DNA of 64,000 nucleotides from Narthecium ossifragum. Taxonomy: Eukaryota > Streptophyta > Magnoliopsida > Dioscoreales > Nartheciaceae. Positions 45,329-55,927 of this stretch are shown here, in pieces. Within the stretch, counting starts at the first letter, position 1; the number at the start of each line of letters is the position of its first letter. A program made the position numbers and the translations under genes. The stretch covers positions 15,423,288 through 15,487,287 of the forward strand of contig OY986969.1 in assembly GCA_963920575.1 (NCBI GenBank), given 5' to 3'. The notes beneath the pieces were generated by a model. It did not search any database. It had not been told where the DNA came from and saw nothing but the letters and a program-made list of their open reading frames with translations.

Positions 45329-45940
45329 TGACCGTTGGCTTGGGCATAGTAGGGGGTTGAGTTCACTATCTCGAAGCCCTACTCCTTTGCAAATCTATGC
45401 ATTTCTTGCCCGTTGAAGCTAGTAGCTCGATCAATTGTAATAGACTGAGGTAATCCGAAGCAAAGATGATGTGTTCTTGGATGAACTTGATAGTAACTGC
45501 TTGAGTTACTTCTTTAACTGGGATTGTTTCGACCCATTTTGTAAAGTAATCAGTGGTAGCGAGGATATATCTATGTCCTTTACTCGACGTTGGGTCAATA
45601 GGACCCATAGCGTCGATGGCCTAACATCAGAAAGGCCAGGGCTTTACCACTAAGTGTAACTCGGATGTCAAGACCCGAGGTATTTGCCCATGCTTATGGC
45701 ACATTACGCATCCTTTCACGTAATTTATGGCGTCATTGGTCATGTCGGGCCAATAGAACCTGGGTCGTTGAAGTAACCAAGCCATCTTGACCCCAGCTTG
45801 ATGGACTTCCCGTAGAGCTCAGAGAGCATCATTCACATTTATGCATCAGAGTAAAGGTCCTTCAAAGGACTTGCGATATAGCTCACCTTCAAGTAGGAGA
45901 TATTTGGATGCTCTTTGTCTGAGATCTTTCTGTACCAGAA
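45329..45940 (-). pseudogene. Gypsy integrase, zinc-binding and core part
   Basis: Reads 'LLEGELYRKSFEGPLL', 'REVHQAGVKMAWLLQRPRFY' and 'YVKGCVMCHKHGQIPRVLTS' (HHCC zinc site), then 'SKGHRYILATTDYFTKWVE' with the first catalytic Asp, then after a frameshift 'LPQSITIDRATSF' with the second Asp, ending 'NSTPYYAQANGQ' at the LTR insertion. Several in-frame stops. The lineage resembles Tat/Ogre by the 'KGHRYILvATDYFTKWVEA' motif. It lies on the minus strand and is truncated to the right near 45940. Confidence 0.9.
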
Positions 45941-48008
45941 AGTCTTAACGGTGGAGTTGAGAGGACGGCCGCCGTTGCCCGTCGCTCTCCACTGGCAGAG
46001 GGAGAGAGGACTTTCTCTCCTCTCCTCCCCCTCATCCTTATCCTCTCCCCCTTTCTTGGCTTTTCCCCTTCCTCTTCTCCTTCTCCTTCCTTCTTCTTTC
46101 TTCTTCCCGCAAGCTCTGCTTCCCCTGTTTCCGACAGCCGCTTCTTCCTCTCCGTTCTCCCTCCTCCGGCCACCGTTTTGGGCGTTTGAAAGCTCGTTGG
46201 ATCCGTGGCGGCGTGAGGAAGATCCCTGGTGTAGTTTGAAGCTGGGATGGTGACTGGTTAGCGGGGATTCAGACGAGTTTTAGCGTTTCCGGTAGGTTTC
46301 TACCTACCTGAGTTTGTTTAGGGGTTTTCTTTTGATCTAGCCGTTAGATCTTGATGTTCTTGGTGTTTTTGGATGTCTCTAGCTTATTTTAATTTCTGTT
46401 ATAAGTTTCATAAGCTTTGGTTGAGATTTTAGTAGGATTTAAGCGTGTTTAATCTCGGATTTTCCAGTTTTTTCTGTTTTTGAAGAACAGCCGGTTTATG
46501 GTGAGTTTTTCGATTGGTACGTGCATGTTCTTGGGTTGTGATGAACATAAGAGTTGTAGATATTTGAATCTACTCTCAGACCCAACTCTTTTCATAATTT
46601 TCTGATTTTCCTAAGATTTGTTATAAATTTCTTACTGGTGGGCTGCGTTGCAGCAAGTAAATGGTAAGTTAGTTTGATTAGCGGTTTTGATTAGTATTTT
46701 CCCGTTAATCGAGCCGTTGGATGCTTCCCGATTTGGGATATGTTGATTCCAGCATGTTGGTCTACTGAAATCTAAGTTGAATCTCGAATCTGATGTCGTT
46801 TCGATGTCGGATCGATGGGGTCAATTAGCCTCTAAGTAGAGGATTTTGGTGATTTAAATAATATTATATGTTCGAAACATATAATATTATATTTTACTGT
46901 TCATCAGAGTTTTCGGGGTTGCTTCCCGTTGCAGGAGTCCGCGGTTGACGGTCGCGGTACCGTCATAATGCCAGGACCCGCTGCGGATTGGCTGGCAGCA
47001 GTTGGTAGTACCGCTGCAGCGATCCTATTGGACTTGTATGCTATCTTTAACATACTGTTGCATGCTTACCTCTTATTTGTGTATGTTCATAGCATACATT
47101 CCTTGTTGTGCATTAGTTGCATGGTTAGGGTGTGGGTGATGTGTGGCTTGCTGTCCCGAGGCTGGAAGCTCGGATTTAGCCCTAGGAACAGGGCTGGGTA
47201 GTTTGGACCCGGTTCCAATTGTGGTGTCCAGTCAAACTTGATGATAGGCCTAGATAACTAGTACACCTTTTGCTTGAAGATTGTAAAGGTCGTGTCGGCC
47301 TCGAGTCCGATGTTGAGGTGTAGCCGGTGTCCCACTGTGTTGACTCTTGAGTAGAGGAGTTGCCTACTCAGCGGTGCCATTTCCCGCCTGCAGTGCCTTT
47401 CCCTACTTGTGAGCCAGCAGTGTTATTCTTGCTACTGAGTGTGACCTGACATGTGACCAGCTTGGCTGGAAGACCATGATCGTAGGCCTCAGGGACACGC
47501 GGTGGGGTTACGGGACCCCTGTATACACCCAGTTCTTACTTGAGAGCGACACTGTTGTGTTTCCCTCTTCCTTCTGTGTGTCGTAGTGTAGAACCCTACT
47601 GAGCTTTATGCTCACTCCTACCCGGGCTGCGTTTTGTAGGTGCAGGCGTCAGCTCCTCTTCGGTGGCCCCTACCGGGCAGTTGGTCGGCGGTGCGGCGGC
47701 GCCAAGCGGATTCTGAGAGGTGGTGATCATTTACGGCTTTATACCATATGTTAGTTAGTCTCCTACGGGAGTGTTTAATGTTGTATTTTGATCTTCCCCT
47801 CTCCGAGGATATGTATATTAAATTCACTTGGGTTTTGTAATCTATGGTTCGAGGCTTCTTTAATTATGCCTTTTAAAATTGAGGGTGTCTGATGAATTGC
47901 TAGGGAGACCAATAGGTTAGAGGGAACCCTCGCCATTTTTTCCACGGTTTGTAGGTTTCGGTTCGCGTCGCCCGGCCCGGTTGGGCTTTCGCTGGTCGGG
48001 GAGCGACA
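45941..48008 (+). mobile_element. 5'-truncated LTR, TGTGAGGACC family
   Basis: From 'ggacggccgccgttg' at about 45961 to GGTCGGGGAGCGACA at 48008 it is collinear with 33570-35616, including 'gcttcccgttgcaggagtcc' and 'tacccgggctgcgtttt'. The first 330 bp or so, with the TGTGAGGACC start, are missing, and no target duplication is seen. It ends the recognisable part of the gypsy host to its left. Confidence 0.85.
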
Positions 48009-48442
48009 GGTGTTGTAGGTATTATGATTGTGGCTCGATAGATGAGTGCCATGTGTTTGGATCGACGATAAATACATGTCGATCGGTGTTTGAGTATTTT
48101 CCTCGGTAACATAGTCACATATACTTTCTAAGCAAATGAGATAATTACGACGGTCATCGTCTATTTAAAGAAAACAATTGAAAAAAATAAAATAAATCAT
48201 GGATGTAAACCACAAAATGATGTTGGAGGAGAGGGCTCGCAGACGAGTTCTCATAGGCGAATGAGGCTGGAGGGAGGGGAGGGAGGAATGGGAGGGAGAG
48301 ACGGAGACGACTTGTGTATCACATTAATGTGTGTGTGTTGGAGCGGTGGGGGTGCATTCAATGCTCTGCACCTGCAAAAGAAGGGGTAGTCGAGGCCATG
48401 GGTAATTTCATCGAAAAAAAAGAAGTGATTTGGGTCAAAAGT
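48009..48442. other. Unassigned AT/GA-rich DNA
   Basis: No gene or known repeat recognised. Purine-rich stretch at 48262-48312 and an A8 run at 48414. It flanks the left end of the MULE at 48443. Confidence 0.5.
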
Positions 48443-48443
48443 G

Positions 48444-48655
48444 GTATTATTTTCTTTTTAAATCCACATGTCTTTTGATTTGTCAATCGAGGGACACTTT
48501 CGTGTTTGTTTACAAAGTAGGTCAAAATCATAAATTCGGCACCAAAATACCCCTCGCCAACTCTCTCTCATCATTCAATGCCACCTGACACAAGCACGAG
48601 AGAGAAAAATGAGAGAGATATCTCTCTACATTAAGATGAGAGAGATATCTCTCTA
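48444..48655 (+). repeat. MULE long terminal inverted repeat, left
   Basis: Begins GTATTATTTTCTTTTTAAAT and pairs with 55717-55927 over about 210 bp at roughly 90% by eye, through 'cgagggacactttcgtgttt' and 'aatgccacctgacacaagca', ending in a GAGA-rich stretch. Confidence 0.9.
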
Positions 48656-48839
48656 CAGGAAGAGAGTGAGAGAGAGTGGTGGGATTCCATTTATTTTTAT
48701 ATAAATTCCTTCATTTTTTGATGAAATATTTCAAAATTTTCGTTCATTATTTTCTTTATTGTTCTGCTTTGTGTAATAAAGAGATGGAAGGAGGCTGCGG
48801 GAAGATGAGGGGAGGAGGAAATTATTAAGGAAGAGAGAG

Positions 48840-49700
48840 CGGGGAGGAAGAGAGTGGGAGAGAGTGAGGAATCCTTCAACTTTTAAGTGAGGAATCCTTT
48901 AATTTTTAAGTGAGAAATTCTTCAATTTGTAATGGATACTTCAAGGAAGAGGAGAGAGGGAGGTTGGGTGGAGAGAGAGAGGTTGGAGAGAGAATGAGGA
49001 AGTGAGAGATAGATCGGGTGGAGAGAGGATGTTGGAGAGAGAATGAGGAAGTGAGAGAGATCAGGTGGAGAGAGGGAGGTCGGAGAGAGAGAGAGAGGTT
49101 GGGTGGAGGGAGAGTGAGGTTGGAGACAGATTGAGTAAGTAAGAGAGAGATTGAGTGAAGCGAGGAAGATCGGGTGGAGAGAGAACGAGGAAGTGAGAGA
49201 GAGATCACGTGGAGAGAGGGAGGTCGGAGAGAGAGAGAGAGAGAGTGGATGGAGAGAGAGAGAATATGACAGTTGGTTTCTCTCCCTCTCCATCCATTCT
49301 CTCTCTCCACTCTCACAAATAATCAAGGAATCCTCATGAATAACTAAAAGGAATCCTCACAAATAACTAAGGAATCCTCACAAATAACTAACGAATCATT
49401 GTAATTTTGAAGTATTTAATCTCTTATATTAGCTAAAATTTGAAATGATTCGAAACAATACACGACCGCCACTCTCTCAACCGGCACTCTGTCTCGCTCA
49501 CCCTCTCGCCATCTACTCTCTCACTATCTCCATCTGATCTCTCTCTCCATCCACACACTCCCACACACACACCCTCCCGCTGCCCTCTTTTTCTCCCCCT
49601 GACCTCTATCTCTCTCTCCCTCCACTCTCGCCCCCGCTCTCTCCCCCTCCGTCTCTCTCCATCTCTCTCACTCTCTCTCTCCCTCCAGATCCATGCACAG
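48840..49700. repeat. GA/CT-rich minisatellite block
   Basis: Units such as 'gagagagggaggtcggagag' and 'gtgagagagagatc' recur every 30-40 bp, with 21-bp units containing 'aactaaggaatcctcac' at 49320-49400. ORFs across it are Ser/Leu- or Arg/Glu-rich artefacts of the repeat. Confidence 0.85.
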
Positions 49701-50034
49701 GATCCCCCGAGCCCCGTCGGCCCCCGTGGCAGGTCGTCATGGCGCCGGTCCGGGCTCACCCTCCTTGCCGACAACTACCCCTCCCAGCCTTCGTCCTCGT
49801 CTCCGGTGGCAATGCCGGGGTGGTCGGGGGAGAGAGAGAGAGCGCGCGAGGTCGGGGGAGAGAGAAATCGAGGCCGGTGGGAGAGAGAAAGCGAGGGCGG
49901 CGGGAGAGAGAAAGCGAGGGTGGGGGAGAAGAAAGCGAGGTCAGGGGAGAAGGAAGCGAGGGCGGGGGAGAGAGAAAGCGAGGCTTGTGGGGGAGAGAGA
50001 GAGAGAGAGGCCAGAGCAACCCTGACGCCGGCGT
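49700..50034. other. GC-rich segment, possible captured DNA
   Basis: GC content rises abruptly over 49700-49820, then GA-rich 20-bp units follow ('agagagaaagcgaggg'). The phrase 'gccttcgtcctcgtctccgg' occurs here (about 49790) and again at about 54645 in the other arm. No protein family recognised in either strand. Confidence 0.45.
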
Positions 50035-50322
50035 GCAACCCCGACGCCGTTCGATCTCCCTGAGCTTCGTCGCTGTCCGTGGGAACGCCGCTGACGCTTC
50101 TCTCTCCCGAACACCCTCCTGCGCCGGCGTGCAACCTTGACGCCGTTCGATCTCCCTGAGCTTCGTCGCCGTCCGCGGGAACACCGTTGGCGCTTCTCTC
50201 TCCCGAACACCCTCCTGCGCCGGCGTGCAATCCCGACACCGCTCGATCTCCCTGAGCTTCATTGCCGTCCTCGAGAACGCTGTTGACGCTCTTCTCTCAC
50301 TCTGTCAACGTCTTCGAGAAGG
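50035..50322 (+). repeat. Three 96-bp tandem repeats (32-codon units)
   Basis: Copies start at 50035, 50131 and 50227 with exact 96-bp spacing. In one plus frame they encode 'RRSISLSFVAVRGN' followed by 'ASLSRTPSCAGVQP'; a stop interrupts between copies 1 and 2. The third copy is most diverged. Minus frames are also open. Function unknown. Confidence 0.88.
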
Positions 50323-50569
50323 TTCATGGAGGTCGCCATCACTGGCGCCGAGTTCCAGAAGCTCCTCCCCTCCAGTTTCGGCTCTTCCCCCTCCCCTCCA
50401 GCTCCTCCTCCCCTCTTCTCTAGCTCCTCCTCCCCTCATGCTCTCCTCTGTTTCTCTCTCTCTCTTCTCCATCGCCTCCTCCCCTCCGACGCCCGCTGCT
50501 TGCATTGCGACTCACGCCCCGCTGCTTATAACGAGGACATTTTGCCGTCGCACCAACATCGTCGCCGGC

Positions 50570-50720
50570 AGAGACCGACGTTCGAGCTCGAACGGGCTCG
50601 ACGCTCGGGGATGGTCGCTCGACGCTCGAGCTTGAGTTGTTCGACGCTCGAGCTCGAGTTGTTCGACGCTCGAGTCAACTCGAGCTCGAGTTGCTCGACG
50701 CCCGCACGAGCGGTTCGCTA
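50570..50720. repeat. CGACGCTCGAGCTCGAG repeats
   Basis: Imperfect tandem units of about 23 bp containing 'ttgttcgacgctcgagctcg' over 50625-50705. Strongly GC-rich with XhoI/SacI-like palindromes. Confidence 0.75.
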
Positions 50721-50934
50721 ATGTTGGGAGCATGCCCCACTTATATTGAATAGGCAGTGCATCAGTTCTCTGTGCTGTTTTGGTAATATTTAAAGAATAT
50801 CTTGTAATATTTAAAACAATACATGGTAATATTTAAGTATTCTTTAGTTATTTGTAAATTTGAAGCATCTTTCCCTCTACGTGTGAGGAATCATTGTAAA
50901 TTTGATGTATTCAAAGCCAAGCATCCACATGGTC

Positions 50935-51480
50935 TTCTCTCTCCATCCAGAGAGAGAGAGAGAGGGAAGCATCTTTCTCTCCTCCGCACTCTCTCTCTCC
51001 ACCCATCTTTCTCTCTCCTACACACTCTCTCTCCACCCATCTTTCTCTCTCCTCCACACACTCTCTCCACCCATCTTTCTCTCTCCTCCGCACTCTATCT
51101 CTCCTCGCTATCCTCTGCACACTCTCTCTCCACCCATCTTTCTCTCTCCTCCGCACTCTCTCTCTCCACCCATCTTTCTCTCTCCTCCGCACTCTCTCTC
51201 CACCCATCTTTCTCTCTCCTCCGTACTCTCTCTCTCTCCTCGTTCTCCTCCGCACTCTCTCTCTCTCCACCCATCTTTCTCTCTCCTTTGCACTCTCTCT
51301 CTCCTCGCTCTCCTCTACACTCTCTCTCCAACATCTTTCTCTCTCCTCCGCACTCTCTCTCTCTGCCGCCCTTCGCTCTCTCTCTCTCTCTCATGCATGC
51401 CACCCTCGACGTCGAGAGAGAGAGAGTGCAGAGGAAAGAGAAAGATGGGTGGAGAGAGAGAGAGTCGATGGAAATAGAGA
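50935..51480. repeat. CT-rich minisatellite, about 34-bp unit
   Basis: About a dozen copies of 'cacccatctttctctctcct' plus 'ccgcactctctctct'. Long Ser/Leu/Pro ORFs (up to 239 codons) run through it in all frames, as expected from a CT repeat. Confidence 0.9.
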
Positions 51481-51529
51481 TCGGCTGGAGAGAGAGAGAG
51501 CAACAGTCATATGAATTCCTTACTTATTC

Positions 51530-51690
51530 TAGAAATTCATAGCCTAAGTAAGGAACTCCTCGCATAAGTAAGGAATTCATATGCTAACTATGTAATTCCT
51601 TGTATAAGGAATTCAATTCACAGGCTAAGTAAGAGTAAAGAATTCATATGCTAAGTAAGGAATTCCTCGCATAAGTAAGGAATTCATATG
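51530..51690. repeat. 21-bp minisatellite, left copy
   Basis: Units of 'gcataagtaaggaattcctc' type repeated about seven times. The same unit fills 55385-55610 in the opposite arm of the MULE. Confidence 0.85.
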
Positions 51691-51699
51691 ACAGTTGCT

Positions 51700-51964
51700 C
51701 TCTCTCTCCGCCTGGTCTTCTCTCTCCATCGACTCTCTCTCTCTCTCTCCACCCATCTTTCTCTCTCCATCGACTCTCTCTCTCTCCACCTATCTTTCTC
51801 TCTCCATGGACTCTCTCTCTCTCTCCGCCTGGTCTTTCTCTCTCCATGACTCTCTCTCTCTCTCTCCACCCGGCCTCTCTCTCCTCGACCTCTCTCTCTC
51901 TCATCCGTCCCCACTCTCTCTCCCACCTCTATCTCTCTCTCTCTCTTCCGTCCCCACTCTCTCT

Positions 51965-52025
<61 letters not shown>

Positions 52026-52097
52026 CCCTACTCACTCTCCCACCTCTATCTCTCTCTCTCTTCCGTGCCCACTATCTCTCCCACCTCTATCTCTCTC
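51700..52097. repeat. (CT)n microsatellite and derived minisatellite
   Basis: CTCTCTCT tracts with short interruptions, including an uninterrupted run over 51968-52021. Interrupted by the solo LTR at 52098 and continuing at 54355-54530. Confidence 0.95.
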
Positions 52098-54354
52098 TGT
52101 CGCGCCCCGACGAGCGAAAGCCCAACAGGGCCGGGCGACGCGAACCGGAATCTACAAACGCGGAAAAAGACGGCGAGAGTTCCCTCTAACCTATTGGTCT
52201 CCCTAGTAATTCACCAAAAGCACCCTCAAACTAAAACAACAATTGAACAACATCAAACCACGAATTTAAAACTCAATGTGTTTAATATACATAACCTCGG
52301 AGAGGGGAAGATTTGAATACAACATTACTCCCGTAGGAGACTAACTAACCAAAGGTAAAAGCAGTAAAGATCGCCACCTCTCAAAGTACACCAGGCGCCG
52401 CCGCACCGCCGACCAACTACCCGGTAGGGGCTACGGAAGAAGAACTGACGCCTGCACCTGCAAAACGCAGCCCGGGTAGGTGTGAGCACTAAGCTCAGTA
52501 GGGATCTACACTACGACACAGAGAAGGAAGAGGGAAACGCAATAGTGTCGCCCTCAAATAGGACCTAGGTGTATACAGGGGTCCCATAACCCCACCGCGT
52601 GTCCCTGAGGCCCAGGAGCAGCCATCAGTAGCAGGAACAACACTGGCGACACACAACTGCAGGGAACGACACTGCAGGCGGGAAAAGGCACCGCTGGGTA
52701 GACAACTCCTCTACCCCAGGGTCCGCTCAGTGGGACACCGGCTACACCTCAGCATCCGACTCAAGGCCGACACGACCTCTACAGTCATCAAGCGACAAGT
52801 GTACCAGTCCTCTAAGCCTATCATCGAAACAACTGGACACCACCATTCGAACCGGGTCCAAACCACCCAACCCCGGTCCTAGGGCTAAGTCCGAGCTTCC
52901 AGCCTCGGGACGGCGACCCACAGATCACCCACGCCCTAACCAATGCAACTAATGCACAACAGGGAATGTATGCTATGAACATACACAGATAAGAAGTAAA
53001 TCATGCAACAGTATGACAAACATCATATAAGTCAACCGGATCGCTGCAGCGGTACTACCGACCGCTGCCAGCCGATCCGCAGTGAGTCTCGGCATTACGA
53101 CGGTACCGCGACCGTCAACCGCGGACTCCTGCAACGGGAAGCAACCCCGAAAACGATGATGAACAGTAAATAATATAATATTATATTCCAAAATATAATA
53201 TTATATTCAAAACACCCAAAAGTTCTCTACTAGAGGCTAATTGATCCCGTCGATCCGACATCCAAACGACGTCGGATTCAAGATCCAACTTAACCATTAG
53301 TAGATGTACATACCAGGATCAACATATCCAAAATCCATAATCATCCAACGGTTGGATTAACGGAAAAACACTAATCAAAACCGTTAATCAAACTAACTTT
53401 CCAATTAATTGCTGCAACGCAGCCCTCCAGTAAACAATTCATAAAAAATCGTAGGAAAATCAGAAAATTATGAAATCAGTTGGGTTAGAGAGTATATTTA
53501 AAGACCTACAACTCTTATGGTCATCACAACCCAAGCTCATGTATGTACCGGCCGGAAACCTCGCCGCAAGCCGGCTGTTCTTCAAGAACAGCAGAAAACA
53601 GAGAATCCGAGCTTAATCATGCATAAAACCTACTAAGATCTCAACCAAAGATCATGAAACTCATATCAGAAATTCTAATAGGCATGAGAAATCCAACAAG
53701 ACAAAGATCAACAAGATCCAACGAGCCTTAGAACACCCAAAATGATGGTCGGAGGAGGGAGAACGGAGGAGAAGAAGCTCGCTGACGGGAGAAGAGAGAA
53801 AAACAGAGCTTTCGGGTGAGGAGAAATAAGAAGAGAAGAAGAAGGAAGGAGGGGAAGGAGAAAAGGAGGAAAGGGGGAGGGGACAGCCAGGAGAGAGGGG
53901 AGAAAGGTGAAGGAGGGGAGGGAAAGTCCTCCCCCTCTGACAGGAGAGAGTGACGGCCAACGGCGGCCGTCCTCGCGAAGCAGAAAAAGCCACCGACACG
54001 AGTCCGATCGATCACTCCAAGGCGCGATCGATCGCTCGCGCCCTGGATCGATCCCAACACCAAATCGGATCGATCCGAGCGGGTCAAAACCCACCGACTC
54101 GCTCACGAGTCCGATCGATCGTTCCAAGGAGCGATCGATCGCTCAAGGGGCGTAAGCTGCCCAAAAGCAAGCTTCAGCGCGCCCGAGCTGGGATCTTCCG
54201 ATCCCGGGTCCACCTAGCCATTCTAAATAAACACTAACACATACAAGGTCAGTGTGTGCATACGCGGATGTGAAATAAACCAACAAGGCGCAATTTACCA
54301 AATTGCCCTTGCGGTCTACAACGAGCCACAGGGGTAGAGGGACAGGTCCTCACA
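52098..54354 (-). mobile_element. Gypsy-type solo LTR, TGTGAGGACC family, in a CT repeat
   Basis: In plus reading TGTCGCGCCCCGACG...GGTCCTCACA, the reverse of 33251-35616. Flanked by CTCTC on both sides (52093-52097 and 54355-54359), though the target is itself a CT repeat. Contains GATCGATC sites at 54005-54140 and a purine-rich tract at 53750-53940. No internal region. Confidence 0.9.
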
Positions 54355-54902
54355 CTCTCTCTCTCTTCCGCCCCACTATCTCTCCCACCTCTATCTCTCT
54401 CTCTCCCTTATCTATATATCTCTCTCTCTCTCTTCCGCTCCACTATCTCTCCCACCTCTATCTCTCTCTCTCCCTGATCTATCTCTCTCTCTCCCGGATC
54501 TCCCTCCCTCTCTCTCACTCACTCTCTCTCCATCGCTCTCCATCCCACCCGATCTCTCCATCGAGCCGCCCTCGCCGCGCCCATAACGAACCCCACGCCC
54601 ACCGCCCCCGCCGCGCCCACAACGAACCCCACGTCCGCCGCCCCGCCTTCGTCCTCGTCTCCGGCTCCTCCTCCCCTCCGGCTCAATGCCTCTAACCTCC
54701 ACGCCGCCACCTCCGTCCCCGTGTCCCCATCGCAGAGCAACCCCTCCACCACCCCCACCGCCTCTTGCTCCCATCTCCACCCCCTCCCTTTCGTCCTCGT
54801 CCCCGGCTCCTCCTCCCATCATGTTCTCTCCTCCCCTCCTGCCCTCTCCTCCCTCTTCCTTTGTTTCTCAAGCACCTCACCCGCCACTCCCGCCCCGCCC
54901 CG
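54355..54902. repeat. CT-rich and CCX-rich low-complexity DNA
   Basis: (CT)n to about 54535, then C-rich sequence with 'cgcgcccacaacgaacccca' repeated twice at about 54575-54630. Frames are Pro/Ser-rich. No gene recognised. Confidence 0.7.
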
Positions 54903-55070
54903 ATACTCCTTCACGAACAGCTCCACCATCATCGTTGAGTTCGCCGTCACCACCACCCGCCTCCCCCCGCAGCCGTCGAACGCCCGCCAGCTCTCCTTGC
55001 GCACGTCCGTGGCGTAGTGCCGCGGGAGCACCGCCCGGGCCGCGAGCTCCACGTCGCGAATGCGGATCCC
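54903..55070 (-). pseudogene. Captured fragment of a plant sn-glycerol-3-phosphate acyltransferase gene
   Basis: The minus strand reads 'GIRIRDVELAARAVLPRHYA', 'TDVRKESWRAFDGCGGRR' and 'VVVTANSTMMVELFVKEY' without a stop, matching the segment of plant GPAT4/6/8-type proteins that runs from '(G)lriRDvE.vARAVLPkfYaeDV' to 'VTA.p..MVE.FvK'. That region is the N-terminal HAD-like phosphatase part of enzymes that acylate glycerol-3-phosphate for cutin or suberin. Only about 56 codons are present; both sides run into low-complexity DNA, so it is a fragment, not a gene. GC content is far above the flanks. Confidence 0.78.
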
Positions 55071-55186
55071 CTCTGGCTTCGTCGCTTCCTCTTCTTCGGC
55101 TCCTCCTCCCCTCCAGCTCCAGCTTCTCCTCCCCTCTTCTCCAACTTCTCCTCCCCGGCTCCTCCTCCGCTAGCTCTGTTTCTCCG

Positions 55187-55218
<32 letters not shown>

Positions 55219-55384
55219 CTCCATTTTTCTCTCTGTCTCCTCCCTCCTCTGTTTCTTACCGGCAACTCCCCTCCGCCGGCATCGGCGCCCTGCCACTCCA
55301 GCTACCCCCCCCCCCCCCCCCCCCCCCCCCTTCCAAGGAGTTCCGCCATCTTCGATGAGGCCTTCATGAAGGCTATAGAGGCCT
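55071..55384. other. CT/C-rich segment with C26 tract
   Basis: Continues the pyrimidine-rich DNA and includes an uninterrupted run of 26 C at 55305-55330. A short open frame after it ('AIFDEAFMKAIEASLIA', 55343-55396) may be a second captured scrap but matches nothing I recognise. Confidence 0.55.
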
Positions 55385-55610
55385 CACTGATCGCTTAACT
55401 AAGAATTCATATGCTAAGTAAGGAATTCCTAGCATAAGTAAGGAATTCCTCGCATAAGTATGGAATTCCTTGCATAAGTAAGGAATCCATCCTTGCATAA
55501 GTAAGGAATCCAGAGACTAAGGAATTTAGATTGTAAGTAAGGAATTTATAGGCTAAGTAAGGAATTTCTCGTATAAGTAAGGAATTCCTCGCATAAGTAA
55601 GAAATCATAT
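55385..55610. repeat. 21-bp minisatellite, right copy
   Basis: About ten units of 'gcataagtaaggaattcctc' type, the same unit and orientation as at 51530-51690. Confidence 0.88.
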
Positions 55611-55716
55611 CCAAACCGACTTAAACACTAAACTTAAGTCTACTAAAACCCAAAAAAATTGGAATACATCCACCCTCTCTCTCTCTAAAATAATGAAGAA
55701 ATTCGTACGAGAGAAT

Positions 55717-55927
55717 AAGATGGACGATGTCACATATTAATGTAGAGATATCTCTCATCTCTCTCTCTCTCTCGTGCTTGTGTCAGGTGGCATTAAATGA
55801 TGAGAGAGAGTTGACGAGGGGTATTTTGGTCCCGAATTTATGAATTTGGCATGTTTTGTAAACAAACACGAAAGTGTCCCTCGATTGACAAACCAAAAGA
55901 CAAGTGGATTTAAAAAGAAAATAATAC
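55717..55927 (-). repeat. MULE long terminal inverted repeat, right
   Basis: Complement of the left repeat, with the same order of motifs and a few substitutions and small indels. Confidence 0.9.

Noticed and set aside
50823..51542. A 239-codon open frame and several other long overlapping frames
   Set aside because: They run through a CT-rich minisatellite and consist of Ser/Leu/Pro (or Arg/Glu on the other strand). Open frames in every phase are expected from such repeats; no domain or start context supports a gene.
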